Assembly (NCBI GenBank): GCA_002150815.3
Contig: NDFF03000327.1
Coordinates: 62,001 to 126,000 of the forward strand
Length of the DNA stretch: 64,000 bases
Direction: 5' to 3'
DNA from: Grammothele lineata
Lineage: Eukaryota; Basidiomycota; Agaricomycetes; Polyporales; Polyporaceae
In this document: piece after piece, positions 21,130 to 32,400 of the stretch
Position numbering within the stretch: position 1 is the stretch's first letter
Layout: every line of letters starts with the position of its first letter
The notes under the pieces: model-generated
Told to the model about the DNA's origin: nothing
The model's database searches: none
Seen by the model: only the letters and a program-made list of their open reading frames with translations
Program-made: the position numbers and the translations under genes

Positions 21130-24063
21130 TGTTCACAAGAGGGGTACGAGTCCGGTGTGAATGTCATGGGCAGAGCACGATAGATCTAGAGAGCAGGCCT
21201 TTCAAAATTAGCTCGGGCGCGTGCAATGGCGGCGGATCCTCGTTTATGCCCACTTGCGCTCCACCGGCGGTGACAGGGAGAGTGTGATGGCGTGTTTGTA
21301 GATCGCGGACCTAGCGATGCAGGCGACATTGGGAGTCGCTCGGCGAGCGGGCACGGCAGCTTCCGACAAGCGAGGATATATGGTTCGCCAGCCGGGACGT
21401 GTGAGAACGCAGACTTTACAGGTATAGTCGTTGCAGGAGAGGGGGCAGGGGAGGGCGCAAGGAGATAACGCACTTGCGAGTACGGCTGAGAGTAGCTGTG
21501 AGGGCGAGGAGGGCAAGAAAACTCTGCGTATACTGGGAATGCGCGCGCACGAAAGTAGGCTACTTACGAGGAATCCTATGTCCTTAGCTCTGACATTCCG
21601 TGTATCGATGTGAAGGGTATCAATAGACGAGCTGCTACAAGAGGAGATCTTGGGATTACTTATGATACTAAGAGTGAGTATGCTCGACTATAGTCGTACT
21701 GTATACCGCGGCGACAGGGCTAGGGTTGCAGACTTGGGAGGGTGAGAGGCGCGCGAAGCAACATGAATGACGAGACGGGTTGAGTCCTATGATGATCAGG
21801 AAAGTGCTGAAAAGGGGAGGCCAGCGAGCAGCAGCAGAGGAAGGGCGGCTAGACCTCATGCGCAAGCAGGACGGTGGATACATAGTACATACAGTATTAC
21901 GCGCTTGTCGCGGCTGCAGAGACATGCGAATCCTAATCTCGGAGAGAGTACAGCTGTGGAGTTCAGTAAGAACAGGCGCGGACTGAGAGAGTATATATAT
22001 AGCATAAGCACCGTTGCTATATCCCCACGTCCCATCCTCGAAGCCTCTCGTCGTCAGGCTCGCGGGGTGCAACGTCCTAGAATTTTGGACGTCTAGACAC
22101 CGGGCCTTTCCTAACAAAGTGCAGGCCTAGTGATGTTCCATGTGTTTTCCTCGGTCGACAGCGCGCGGTGCCACAGCGGGACAGGCGGGAGACGGCCTCA
22201 AAAAGTGCGAGAGAAGCCGACGAAGCAGCAACGGAGCAGAAGAGAAGAACGCAGCGGGTGTAAGCGCCCGTAACAGAACTGCCAGAGGGTCCAGACCGCG
22301 GCCGCCCCGGTCGGCCCGGGCTTTGGGATGGACGGGATGGGACAGGGCTGCCTGTTTGCACACTCCGCTGTATGTTTCCCCGCCACGTCCTTCTGGTCTT
22401 GCAGGACTAGCATCCACCCTTTCCCTCTGGGATCTCTGCCCTCGTCACACTGGGCAATACTTCCCCCGCCGCCGTGCCTTTACTCTGTCGGCTTCTGCCC
22501 AGTGTTCTGTCCCCGGTGGTCCAATCTCCGGGTTGCCGACGTCTGCATTGACTCGGACCGCAAGTACGTATCCGCCCCCCATTTTGCCCTCATCTGTGAG
22601 TATCTCATTCATGACGCTAACATCGAGATCTGAAACGTGGCCACAAAGCACCATCACACTGACAGTGGCGACCGCGATATCGTCGCGAATATTCATCCTG
22701 TGTCCGCCCTACACGGTTCGACTACGAACGAATCAGTCGAAGCTCGTGAGGAGGCAGAGTCAGTCGAAGGGGTGATCGAATGTCCAGTATGTGGTTATAA
22801 TTTGTGAGTGACTGCGCTTCCTTATTCCCCTGGCTCTTATTTCCATTACCTTTGTCTTCAAAAGTAGCTCACCCTACTTTCAGCCTTACGATGATCGACA
22901 ATAGTAGACGTTCCGACCCGAGAACGAGACAATCTAGCGAAGTATGACATCAGAACCTGTGAGACGTACGTCCTCCTTGTAATTAAGCCTGCTCTCCGTT
23001 CTACCTCACGATTTCGACGCGCTGTCGAGTGAAAATGGATATACGGGCATTATCTAGCCTGCCTCAACTCTCGGTGCAAGATCAGATGATGTATTCAGCG
23101 TTGGTACCATGAGAAGAACGCGTAAGTCCGTTCTATCTACAATCCCGTCTGCGTTCACTCTTCCCTTTGTGTTAAGGGCATATTCGTCATATTCACTGTG
23201 TACGTCGTAGGGATAGACCAGACGTGCAGCTGCTATGTCAGTTGCTGCTGGCGCATTACATCAGCGTCTCAGGAGTATCCGTCACTATGCAGGGCTATAA
23301 AATCACGGCGATACGAGACCCCTCGACTTGAACATCTCGAAGAAAGCGCCCTCGAAGCGATCTCTCGAGCTCTTGGGGACGCCGCTTCACTTTGAATGCT
23401 CAGGATGTGCGTGTGAGCGACTGAATGGGGCGGCGATAAACTTAATGCTGAATTAGAGATTCATCTTAAGCTTCCTCGTTTGCAGTAAGCGTACGGAACA
23501 TGCGCTCCGCAGATATCATGGTATCTCCGGGGTATTTCGTGCTTCACGTTTCGAGGGCGTCAACACTGCGTCGACGTACAATGCTAATGTGTATTGTCGT
23601 GACCGCAATTTCTAGACAAGGGGTTGCATACGCTGTGCGTATCCTCCACTGTTGGCAGCCAGTGTCCTGCCGTCTTTTTGTGTTGGTGGCTTACAGACCA
23701 GCGTCCAGTCGCTTCGGCCTTCGGATCAAAAGTTGTGTACATCCCCAGGCATGGTCAGTACAACATCAACCTATGAGTACATATGAAAACGTCTGAATGC
23801 CTATCATCAACGCACAACAATCATTCTCGTGGCCAAGCAGGCATACTGTGCAGCATACAAGGGGATTCTACATCATGAATCACACTCCCATATACAATCC
23901 GTCCATCGACTTCTTACTTCTTGTGTGTGCCAATACGTCAAGCTATGACGATCGACATCAACCTTTCCTCGCCGCTGAGGTGCACGCTTCTGGTGGTGAT
24001 TGGTCAGCAGTGCGACACGGGGTGCTCCAGAAAACGAGTCTTACCTTACTTTCCATTGCGCAC
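21130..24063. other. Downstream part of copy A, relic or non-coding
   Basis: About 2.9 kb downstream of the minus-strand STAND gene. It contains GC-rich tracts near 22,150-22,450 with frames that do not match copy B in the same frame, then AT-richer DNA with intron-like GTGAGT...CAG pieces (for example after a CPVCGYNL segment near 22,770) interrupted by stops. I read it as a decayed gene or genes carried along in the duplication; no intact product is supported. Confidence 0.45.
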
Positions 24064-24363
24064 TCATTCACATTCCGACATGTCGATGACTACCGGGCCT
24101 TTTCCATGTGCCCAGAGTGCCACTCGATGGTTGTCACTGGTCGCGAGTTCCTTCTCCCAACGATAGTCTTTCATCCTAGCCCACTCGTTCTTCCAACTCA
24201 GTGGCACCCAGCACATCCGACGATGCTTCCCGTCACGATTAACGCGCCAGATCCACCCGCCTGAGAGGAAGTAGTGCGACAGGGGAGTCAAAGCATCGCT
24301 CATGACAGCGTCGTTTTGCTCCTGTTTGCGTTGCGCTGCGAGCGGCCAGTGCTCACGGGACTG
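24064..24363 (-). pseudogene. Detached C-terminal segment of STAND gene A
   Basis: The last about 100 codons of the STAND protein are open and conserved with copy B (TPLSHYFLSGGWIWRV, RKHRRMCWVP-like DGKHRRMCWVPLSW, GKGPVVIDMSECE) but out of frame with the rest of exon 7. One base is missing at about 24,360-24,362 relative to 44,430 (GGGACTGAG against GGGAGTTGAG). The segment ends at the same stop as copy B. Because it has not gathered other stops, the lesion is recent or is an assembly error. Confidence 0.75.
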
Positions 24364-27300
24364 AGCGGCACGTAGCCTTCGTCCGTGAGGATTCCGCGGC
24401 CGTCTGCCGAGAACTCCATTCTGTAAATTCGTCCGTACGATGGCTCGGCGTTGTACACGCTCATGAGATGTGTGGAGGGCGTATCATGATCTCTGTCGGA
24501 CATGGGCTCTGTTGAAGACGGCGGCGAGACGAAGGGGGAAAGGTCCCATATGCTGACATTGCCATGTTCGTCTGCACCGACGACGCGGGTCGCATCAGGA
24601 GACAAGGCCCATTCCCACATTTTGACATTGGAGTGGGAGGTCCAGATGCACTGTCCTGAACGGAGGTCGTACAAGCGCAGTAGGCGGGGTGAGGCGTCGT
24701 CTCCTGTTGAGAAAACCCTCAATGTATATTTACCGCCTAACTGGAAGAGAGGCAGGGACTCTCACCTGTGCTTCCTGTACAGTGTGAATAGAGGAAAATG
24801 AAAGGTGCAGCCGATGCTGTCGCTACCCGTATAACCGTAAACTGGCCTAGCTCCGCAGCAATCACTGGGGGAGGATCAGAGGTTTTGGAGTCGCAGAAGT
24901 AGATCCAGCTCGGGTACAACGTGTATGAGAGGATGTACCGTGAGCCATCCGCCAATCCTCCCCTCACGGAGTTAGAGTCTACAGGTGGTGCAACCTCCCA
25001 AGATTCGCTTTCTCTCTCAAGTGCTGTTTTATCCCAGAAGGAAATGTAGACTGTGTTGTCACTGTCTGTGCACCATACGAAGAGCCGAGATCCATCCGGC
25101 GACCACATCATATAGTGCACTCTGCGGCGCTCTCTGACACAAATTCCATCTCGGTGAATCTTCTTTCCATCGCGGACGTTCCATATCCGTATGGTGGACG
25201 AATTCTTCTGTAAGACAGCAAAGAGGTCGCCTGTAGGAGAGAGTGCGCCGGTCGTCTTGGTATGGATGGGAAGGGGACTAGAGTCGCGGTCGTCGACCTT
25301 TGTGTCCCCATGCTCCTGTCTCTGTATCAAGTCGTAGTCCCAGACGTTCAAAGAGATCACGGAGGTTGTGACGAAGTGAGATCCATCTGGGGAGAAGCGC
25401 ACAGCGTTGATTGTGGACGGTGTTTCGACTCGAAGGACCTTTGTGGTGGGTGCGGGTGAGTGCGTGTCGCCAGAGATGTCCCATAGGAGAATAGAGCTCA
25501 TGGTGCCATTGCACTGCTGAGAGAAGACTCGCAATCTCCTGCCATCTGAGGTGAAATCGAGGCTGAGAATTCGACTTGCCGAGTCAACTTTTACAGTAGT
25601 GAGTTGTGTCGCTGACACCCTGTTCCAGAGGACTACTGTGTTGCCCTGATATTGGCAAGCGACGACGTCGTCATTGGGAGATATGGCTATGTTTTGGAGA
25701 GGCTGAGAGTGCTGCAGCAGGCGTGGGTTGGAGGGGTCTGTGATGGACCATATTCTGCACACTCCGCCGTCGCATGCAGCCAGTAGGACCGCTCCATCGC
25801 GAGAGAAGGCTACCAAGTGAATCTGTGTTTGCAAACCATGATTCTGGGAGGAGGAGGGTGTAGATTCATCCAAAGCCGCAGGCGGAAATAGCAGCCACTC
25901 TCCGTCTGCCAAGTCTCGCAAGGTCACTTTGTGCACCGCAGTTTCTATCGATGCAAGGTAGCGTCCGTCAGGAGAGTACATCACCTGTGTAATTTGCGAC
26001 CACCTCAAGTCATCGTGTCTCCATTCTACAGCTCCGGCCTTCCATGAATTCCGGCATGTTCCGCTGGCAATATCCCAGATGCATATATTGCCCTTGCCTG
26101 ACCCAACAGCAAGTGATCTTCCATCCTGTGAATAGGACACAGACAAGACAAATTCCTTATTCGAAAGAGCACCAAAAGGCTGAAAGAGATGCAGCTGAGC
26201 ACCCGTGCGAGCGTGCCAGATTTGAATATGAGCGAAACTGGCAGAAACAATATGCTCTCCGCTCGGCGAGTAGGCGACACAAGATACTCGCAGGGCTCCC
26301 ATGGTGATGATATTCGCGCTCCATTGCCTATCAAGTCCGAGGGCCACATGACAGTTTCCGCGCAGCTCATGAGCGTAGGTGGACCGGATGGAGGAGGATG
26401 AAGGGCAGAGGGGAAGGGCTGTGCGATAGATGTGGCCGGCGGATCGGCTGATCGCGGGGTAGAATCTGAGGACCATGCGCTCACAGTCGTAGAGCAGGTC
26501 ATGAATATCTGGTGAGGGAAGGGATAGCTTGTGTGCCATTTCAGACGTCAAAGTGTGGTAAATTTATTTATTTGGAACGGTGCGCACCTTCAAGACGGTC
26601 TGAGCGGTCTGCAACGCTTCAACAGCCATGCCAACTTCTCCCAGCAGGCTAAGCACCTCGAGCCATTGAAGGAGATGGGACTTGCAGAACTTGTCAAGGA
26701 GGCCAAGAAGCTCTTTGTCCACGAGTGCGCCGCTGCTGTACAGGTGATGCGGCCAGTTCTTGCAGGCGTACCGTAGGTGTAGCGTAATACAGTGCTCCAT
26801 CTGTGCGCCAAGATCTAGGAGTTCGCTATTGAGCACTGATGTATCCTCAATCTGGCATATGTTCCGTTTGAGGCCTTGGAGCATAGTAAGGAGACAGCGC
26901 TTCGTAAGTCTAGCATGTTGGGCCTCCGGAACCACGGTGAATTCGCTGCGCGAACATCTCTGAATGTCAACAAGAAAGTCGGCAAACGATGGATGGATGA
27001 TTTGAACTGCTTTGTCATTCTCGTCGGGGACAACGAATAGGGAGTGAAGGCGCCGTAGATCATACTGTACAGCCCCTGGTTGCTCCTGAAGAAATTCACT
27101 AAGGTCTTTCACGGGGAGGTGGTCGCGGAGAAAGATGATCGATCCCATGATCGTCTTCAGCTGTTGAGCCTTGCCAGGTGCAACACTGCCGGTCGGGTAA
27201 GCAGTTCCCAGAACTTGTAGGTAGAGTTTATCTAAATGTGCATGAGGAGAGTCCGCACCCCCGGTAGACGACCCAACGAGGGCGTTACCAGGAGTCGAAA

Positions 27301-29423
27301 GTAACAGCCTAAGTTGATCTTCAGGGTCGTCCACACACCGGTCAGCTACGAATTTTGCTGCGGTCGCCACAAAGATGAATAGTCCAGAAGCCATTCTCAC
27401 TAGTTGAGCTATACAATCCAAACTGGGCCATAAGACATCGGAACGGCGGCGGCACGACGGGACTTGAAGGAGTTGAAGCGTGAGGAAAGTGGACATGTCC
27501 CGCTCGACTAGATGCCTAGGAACAGTGAAGAGGTCGATCTGATGAATATGTGACATAGGCTCAAATCCTCGGACGATGTGATCGTCAGGTCGGCTTGTAA
27601 TGACGAACTTGAGCGACGTGAGGCGTCCCACATGTTTGCACAGTGCCAGCAGAATAGCAGAGATGGGTTCTTCATCCGCACATTCATCCAACGCATCCAC
27701 GATGATCACCTTTCCTGCAAATGAATTGGCAGGGCCACATCCGCTGAGTGGCTCCACAATGAGCTTCTCCAGCTGGCGCGACACGGAGGACTTATAGATG
27801 TAGGGATCCGCGTTGACTGCCTTCTTCACATTCTCTATCATGACCTTGTCGAGAAGAGCCAATTGAATCGCGATAGTAGGAAAAATGAGCTGAAGGTTGG
27901 AGCAATCACTGTCGTAACGAGTGCAGAAGAAGCTCGCGGCGAGAGATTGGTTGTCGTCGCACCACTGCGCAATAGTTTGCGCTATGGTTGATTTTCCCGA
28001 GCCAGCTAATCCCTTTATCCATAGGACCGAAGAGTCGAAGGGGATGTTGGTGAAAGAGGAAGTGTCCGCGACGGCGCCTCGATCAGGCTTGATCCAACGG
28101 TAAACAGACTCGAGGACCTCCATACGTGTGCCCTCGGTACACATGGGTCTCCCAGTGCTTGTTCCGGAGCTGAATTTTGCATCGGGTGCGTGCTTCAGTG
28201 TCTGAATGACTAAGCGTAACGCGTGAGTCGTCGTTTTACATATTGAATTAGTGATGAAGGGGCATACGGTAGCGGATTGTATCATCTTCTTTCAGGCTAT
28301 CTACCTTGCTGCCTATGGCTTTGACATGTGCCTTGAACGTCCCCCGTCAAAAGCTGCACAACGAAGCTTTGTGACATAGACTCACATGCAGTACATCCAG
28401 TACTTGATGCGTCGAAGCGCTCACATACACCTAATCGAGACGTCCACTGGCAGTGAGTTCTAGACGGCATGTCTCATAGGAAAGATATTGTACGTACAAC
28501 CAACAAATTGATCTCAAAGCTCAGGTCTTGTGCATATGTCTCCAGGTCTTCAGCAATCTTCTCGGTCTTTGGGGCTTTTCGTACCCAGGATTGCTCCTTG
28601 AGAATCTGAATCCGGTGGCCAATCTCGTTGATCCTTCTATAGGAGCGTCAGCATAAGTCATTGTTAGTCGCTGAAGAAACCGGAATGTTCAAGGCAAGGT
28701 CTTACCTTTCGAAGGCGTCAGTAGCATCTTGTAAGGACCGGGTTCCTGTGCTCCTGAGAGGAATGAGTGTCTTGTCGGCCAACTCGTTCAACCTGATGAC
28801 ATTCTCCCCCAAGGCCTTGATCGTGTCGGTATTTGAACCGTAAGTCTACTCATTATAGCGCGTAAGGGCGAAGCTTCGTAATACGAGCAGCCCGATACGC
28901 ACCTTATACAACTCTATAACTGCTGAGACGGCACCCACGGCCGCCTGGAGTGGAGGTAGAACCACAGAAGCTTTCTCTGTGATCTTGAGCGCAGTGGCGA
29001 TTATTGTCAATCCTGTCGATGCCGTCTCCTTCGCTTCGGGAGATTTTGCCCATGTTCTAATACGGTTGATCAGATTGTGAGACGAGGAGGATTCTTCGCA
29101 TGGCGTTGCTATATCCGAGGTCGGGGAAACTCCATCAAGTCGCTCTGAAGCTGGGCTTTGGACGACTGGCGGGGAGAGGATGGGTTGACTAGATGCATCG
29201 ACGTTATTCTCTGGAGTGTCGGCTTCCCGTGATGTTGGCTCGGGTGTAGTGTTGTTGACTAGCTTGGAGGAAGGAGGAGGGTGTGTGGGTTCCTCAATTT
29301 CTGCGGGGACTTCCTTGTCTGTCGGCGGAGCACCAGACAGAGAGAGCTGTGGAGCAAGGTCCGTGGGCGAGGACGCCGGGTTTGACGGGCGAGTGCAGCA
29401 TAATAGCTCCCATAAAGAGCGCA
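24300..29423 (-). CDS. NACHT-WD40 STAND protein A (frameshifted C-terminus)
   Basis: About 1,540 residues in seven exons, starting at the ATG at 29,423 (MRSLWELLCCTRPSN). Exon 1 is a Pro/Ser-rich leader then a helical segment (ASVVLPPLQAAVGAVSAVIE); exons 2-4 continue the helices (TIKALGENVIRLNELADKTL, RINEIGHRIQILKEQS). Exon 5 is the NACHT NTPase: Walker A GLAGSGKSTIAQT, FFCTRYDSDCSNLQLIFPTI, Walker B VIIVDALDECAD, sensor FVITSRPDDHI. Exon 6, after an intron near 26,533-26,587, holds about ten degenerate WD repeats (SPDGRYLAS, SGTCRNSW, SPDGSHFVTT). Exon 7 continues WD-like blades and shifts frame near 24,361, stopping at 24,300. STAND proteins are signalling switches; fungal NACHT-WD40 members include heterokaryon-incompatibility proteins, where WD repeats sense and the N-terminus acts. 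The N-terminal domain is not named here. The paralog is at 44,130. Confidence 0.85.
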
Positions 29424-32400
29424 TATTGTGTGCTGAGGTCAATGGACTTGTGGTCTCAGAATAGAGGGGAACTTGACGAGCGGAAATGCGGAGGTCTGAG
29501 GAGCAGGGGAAGGAGGATTTCTCACTTGCCCGCCCTAATCCTGACTGCCAGCGGATCTCGGTGCCTGTTGGACGAACAGCGTGGTGGCCATCGCCTCGTG
29601 GTGTGCACGTCAAACGGTCACGAATCTCTTGTTTACACAACGTCGGAAAGAACCAGCTGTCTATGCAATACATCGTACTTTCAGAACGATCTTGGCAACC
29701 CATTATTACCCCAGCAATCCTCTGAATATCACTATCCCTGGCGCGCCCGCTGGCTACTTCCGCACGTTGCACGCCATAGGTACCGTGCACATATAGCATT
29801 AGTGGCTACAGGTGAATACTCTGTGAGCGCACGTATGTACATAGAGTGGCCCTTGACATATCTTATACTACGGCATGAGGGGCGAGCCACGTCTCGTAGA
29901 TATGCAACATCCCAAGATCTATGCCAATCGCTCCGGACGGGACGATCCTCGCCACAATTGTACGTGTAACCCTCTGTGGAAACGCTTCTTTTCAAGGCCT
30001 TGTATCGCGTTAGCAGCCTATCAGAAGATCATGTGGATCAGAATGAGTGACTAGCTAAGATCTACGACGTAGACACGAAATCTGCCAAACACCATCCACT
30101 GCACTTGGATCGCTCCCGTCGAATACACGTTTTGTCTTCGCTCTTCTCCAGCTGCTGAGAAGCTGATAAGTACCGTTGCACACGCCGTATAGAGCGGACC
30201 ATCCGGTGCGCGTGCTAAGCAGCGCGAGCGCTGTACGGCCTGTGCAGAGTGTCAATCGTATTTTTCCCTGGTGCGCGCCGTACTCAACGCAGTAATCACT
30301 CGCCAATCGACGTTACTTACAAGGGGCGGGATGAGCGTCAGCGCATGAGGCACTACAGTGCGCAGTGGTGCACGGGCACGCAAGTATCCGGGAGAGCAAC
30401 CCCTGTAACTTGAAGAGAAGACGCAAACACTCAATCGCGAGGGCGTCGAGCGAGCACTCTGATAGTAAGTAAGTGCGCGACGTTCCTTCCAAAACCGACC
30501 ACGAACGTTCATCATATGTACGTACCGCGTTTGTATCTTCTTCCGTCGCTGTTTGTCTTGCCTTGGTCCACGACGATCTCCAACGCGCACGCGCGTGTAA
30601 CACAAATGCGTAGAACTGAGTCTCCTGCTGTAGCTCGCGCGCGCGCAGCCGATGTAATGCGTCGATGCACAAATTTAGACCTGTTGCAGGCCATCGCGCG
30701 CCTGATAGCAGTGTGAGATGGCGACGAGGAAATGAAACAGCTGCTATCCCCACCTGTGTGAGAGTGCGCGGACGTCTCATTGACAAGACGCGGGAAGTTG
30801 CGCGGGGCGCGCTGGTCACGCGAGTGCAGAAAGCTTCGCTGGAGCCTGGAAGGCGCGCAGGGCGGTGGATGAAAGGAATGAGGCAAACTCAAGTAGCGCC
30901 CCGCGGTGCGACTCGGAAACGATCTTTCGAAGCCCCACATCGGTCTGCTCTGGAGGCGCGAGCTTCAGCAGGGCGGCGCCGAAGGACGCTTAAGTACACT
31001 ACACATCGGCGCGAGAGAAGGCGGCGCGAGAAAAGGCGGCGCGCGGAAGCGTTTCCATGAGTGCTGCTGGTGAGACCTGAGAGACGCTTGCGCAAGACGG
31101 AACCCGAGAGCGCCGTCATCGATGCAAAGGAGAAACTAGCGGGGAGCACTTGGGGTACGGTCTTGTGCTCCAACGGCGCACCCCAGCTCGCCGCAACGGT
31201 GTGATGCCCGATAGGAGGCGCGTGTTGAAGGAGCCTGGGCCCTCCGGGGGACGCGCAGATCCATGGCAACGGACCCCCGCCTCGCGCGGCCGTTGGGCCG
31301 CAGACGGTGCAGACGAGCAGGACGTATGAGGGCCGGTGGGAGCGACAGACGGAGACAGCGAAGCGCAGATAGAGGGAGCGAATGCGGCAAGGAAGTCCGT
31401 CCGTACATAGAAGCGGGACGGCATGGAGGTCAGCACAAGGTCAAATCGTGGTTCCATAGGTCGGTGGCTGACCGCGAGGCGCTCCTGGGATGCTGTAGAC
31501 AGTGCAAAGGAACTGAAGAGCGAAGCCTGCAGCGCGAGAGCAGTGAGCAGTTCCACGAGAACTTGGATGGCGCGCGCGAAGCTCCGCCGCGTGAGAGGGA
31601 CTATGCCAGTCGACACACCGGAGACAAGGGGGCGCGAGGATGGCGGCCCGTCCGAAGGAAAGCGGCCTTTGATAGCGCGGCCTCGAGGACGCATCCAGCC
31701 ACAGAAGGTGGACTCACCTGTCAAACGCGGGATCAGATCGAGGTCGAGGCATAAGAAGACGTACCACAAGCTCTACACCCTCCAATCCCGACAAGTCTTC
31801 ACATTCGAACGGTGCAAGGACGCCATGGAGAACTTGGTATTCAACGAACGCGTCAGGACGTGTGGCGAGAACTTAGGTATGTGCGGTTAGAGTATACAGA
31901 GTAAAATATGACAGATGATTCAATGTCTTAGAGGAACGCGCTCACAATGCGGGAAGAGAAGCGGCGGAAGTGGAGTAGCAGCCCGGGACAGGAGTCGGAA
32001 GAGAAGAGAAGGTGGTCGACGGGCGCCTGAGGCCCGTGCGAGGGGTGCTCCTGCGCGCGGTCGGCCCGGAGGCGACACGCGTCTCGCCGTGCCTGGCTCT
32101 GGACGCTCCTGGCCGGCGAGTCGGCGACTTCGTCGATGCGCTCTCCCTCGCTGCATCTTTGGTGCCCATGCCTCCTGGCCGCCCATGGCGAGGTCATTAT
32201 GTTATCGCCAGGTGGCGAAACCGCCGTTCAGTACGTTCTCCCGCATCAGCAAACTTCAGCCCTGCTAATGTCGTACCCGCCCATTCGCAGTACCACAACC
32301 CGGCCTCCAGGCGCCTCCTCCACCCGCTGCGATCTGTATCTCCCGTAACACCTCAAGACCTCAAGACCGTCGACGTCCACTCGCCTTCCCTTGAGGATCC

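Larger units (their letters stand above)
20755..29050. repeat. Segmental duplication, copy A
   Basis: Same order and orientation as 40,815-49,100. Anchors include TATTGGAAGCC (20,756) against TATTGGGAGCC (40,819), GTGTGAATGTCATGGG (21,156 and 41,240), CATGCAGGCGACATTGGGAGT-type sequence at 21,315 and 41,402, the block at 22,880-22,950 against 42,950-43,020, and the whole STAND gene. The offset between anchors stays near 20.06-20.1 kb. Identity looks high in non-coding DNA and the WD40 exons and lower in the NACHT exon. The left edge is fairly clear; the right edge falls near the first STAND exon. Confidence 0.85.

Noticed and set aside
22140..22775. 211-codon plus-strand frame in copy A
   Set aside because: The equivalent frame in copy B (around 42,200-42,800) is broken and differs in residues, so no coding constraint is seen.
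24300..28285. Two separate genes, one NACHT and one WD40
   Set aside because: A proper intron near 26,533-26,587 joins LK to LSLPSPDIHDLLYDCERM in frame, and copy B has the same arrangement, so a single fused gene is more likely.
31116..31769. Minus-strand frame of 217 codons in the island
   Set aside because: No domain or plausible start context, and the opposite strand is open over the same span. Not distinguishable from a GC-driven chance frame.
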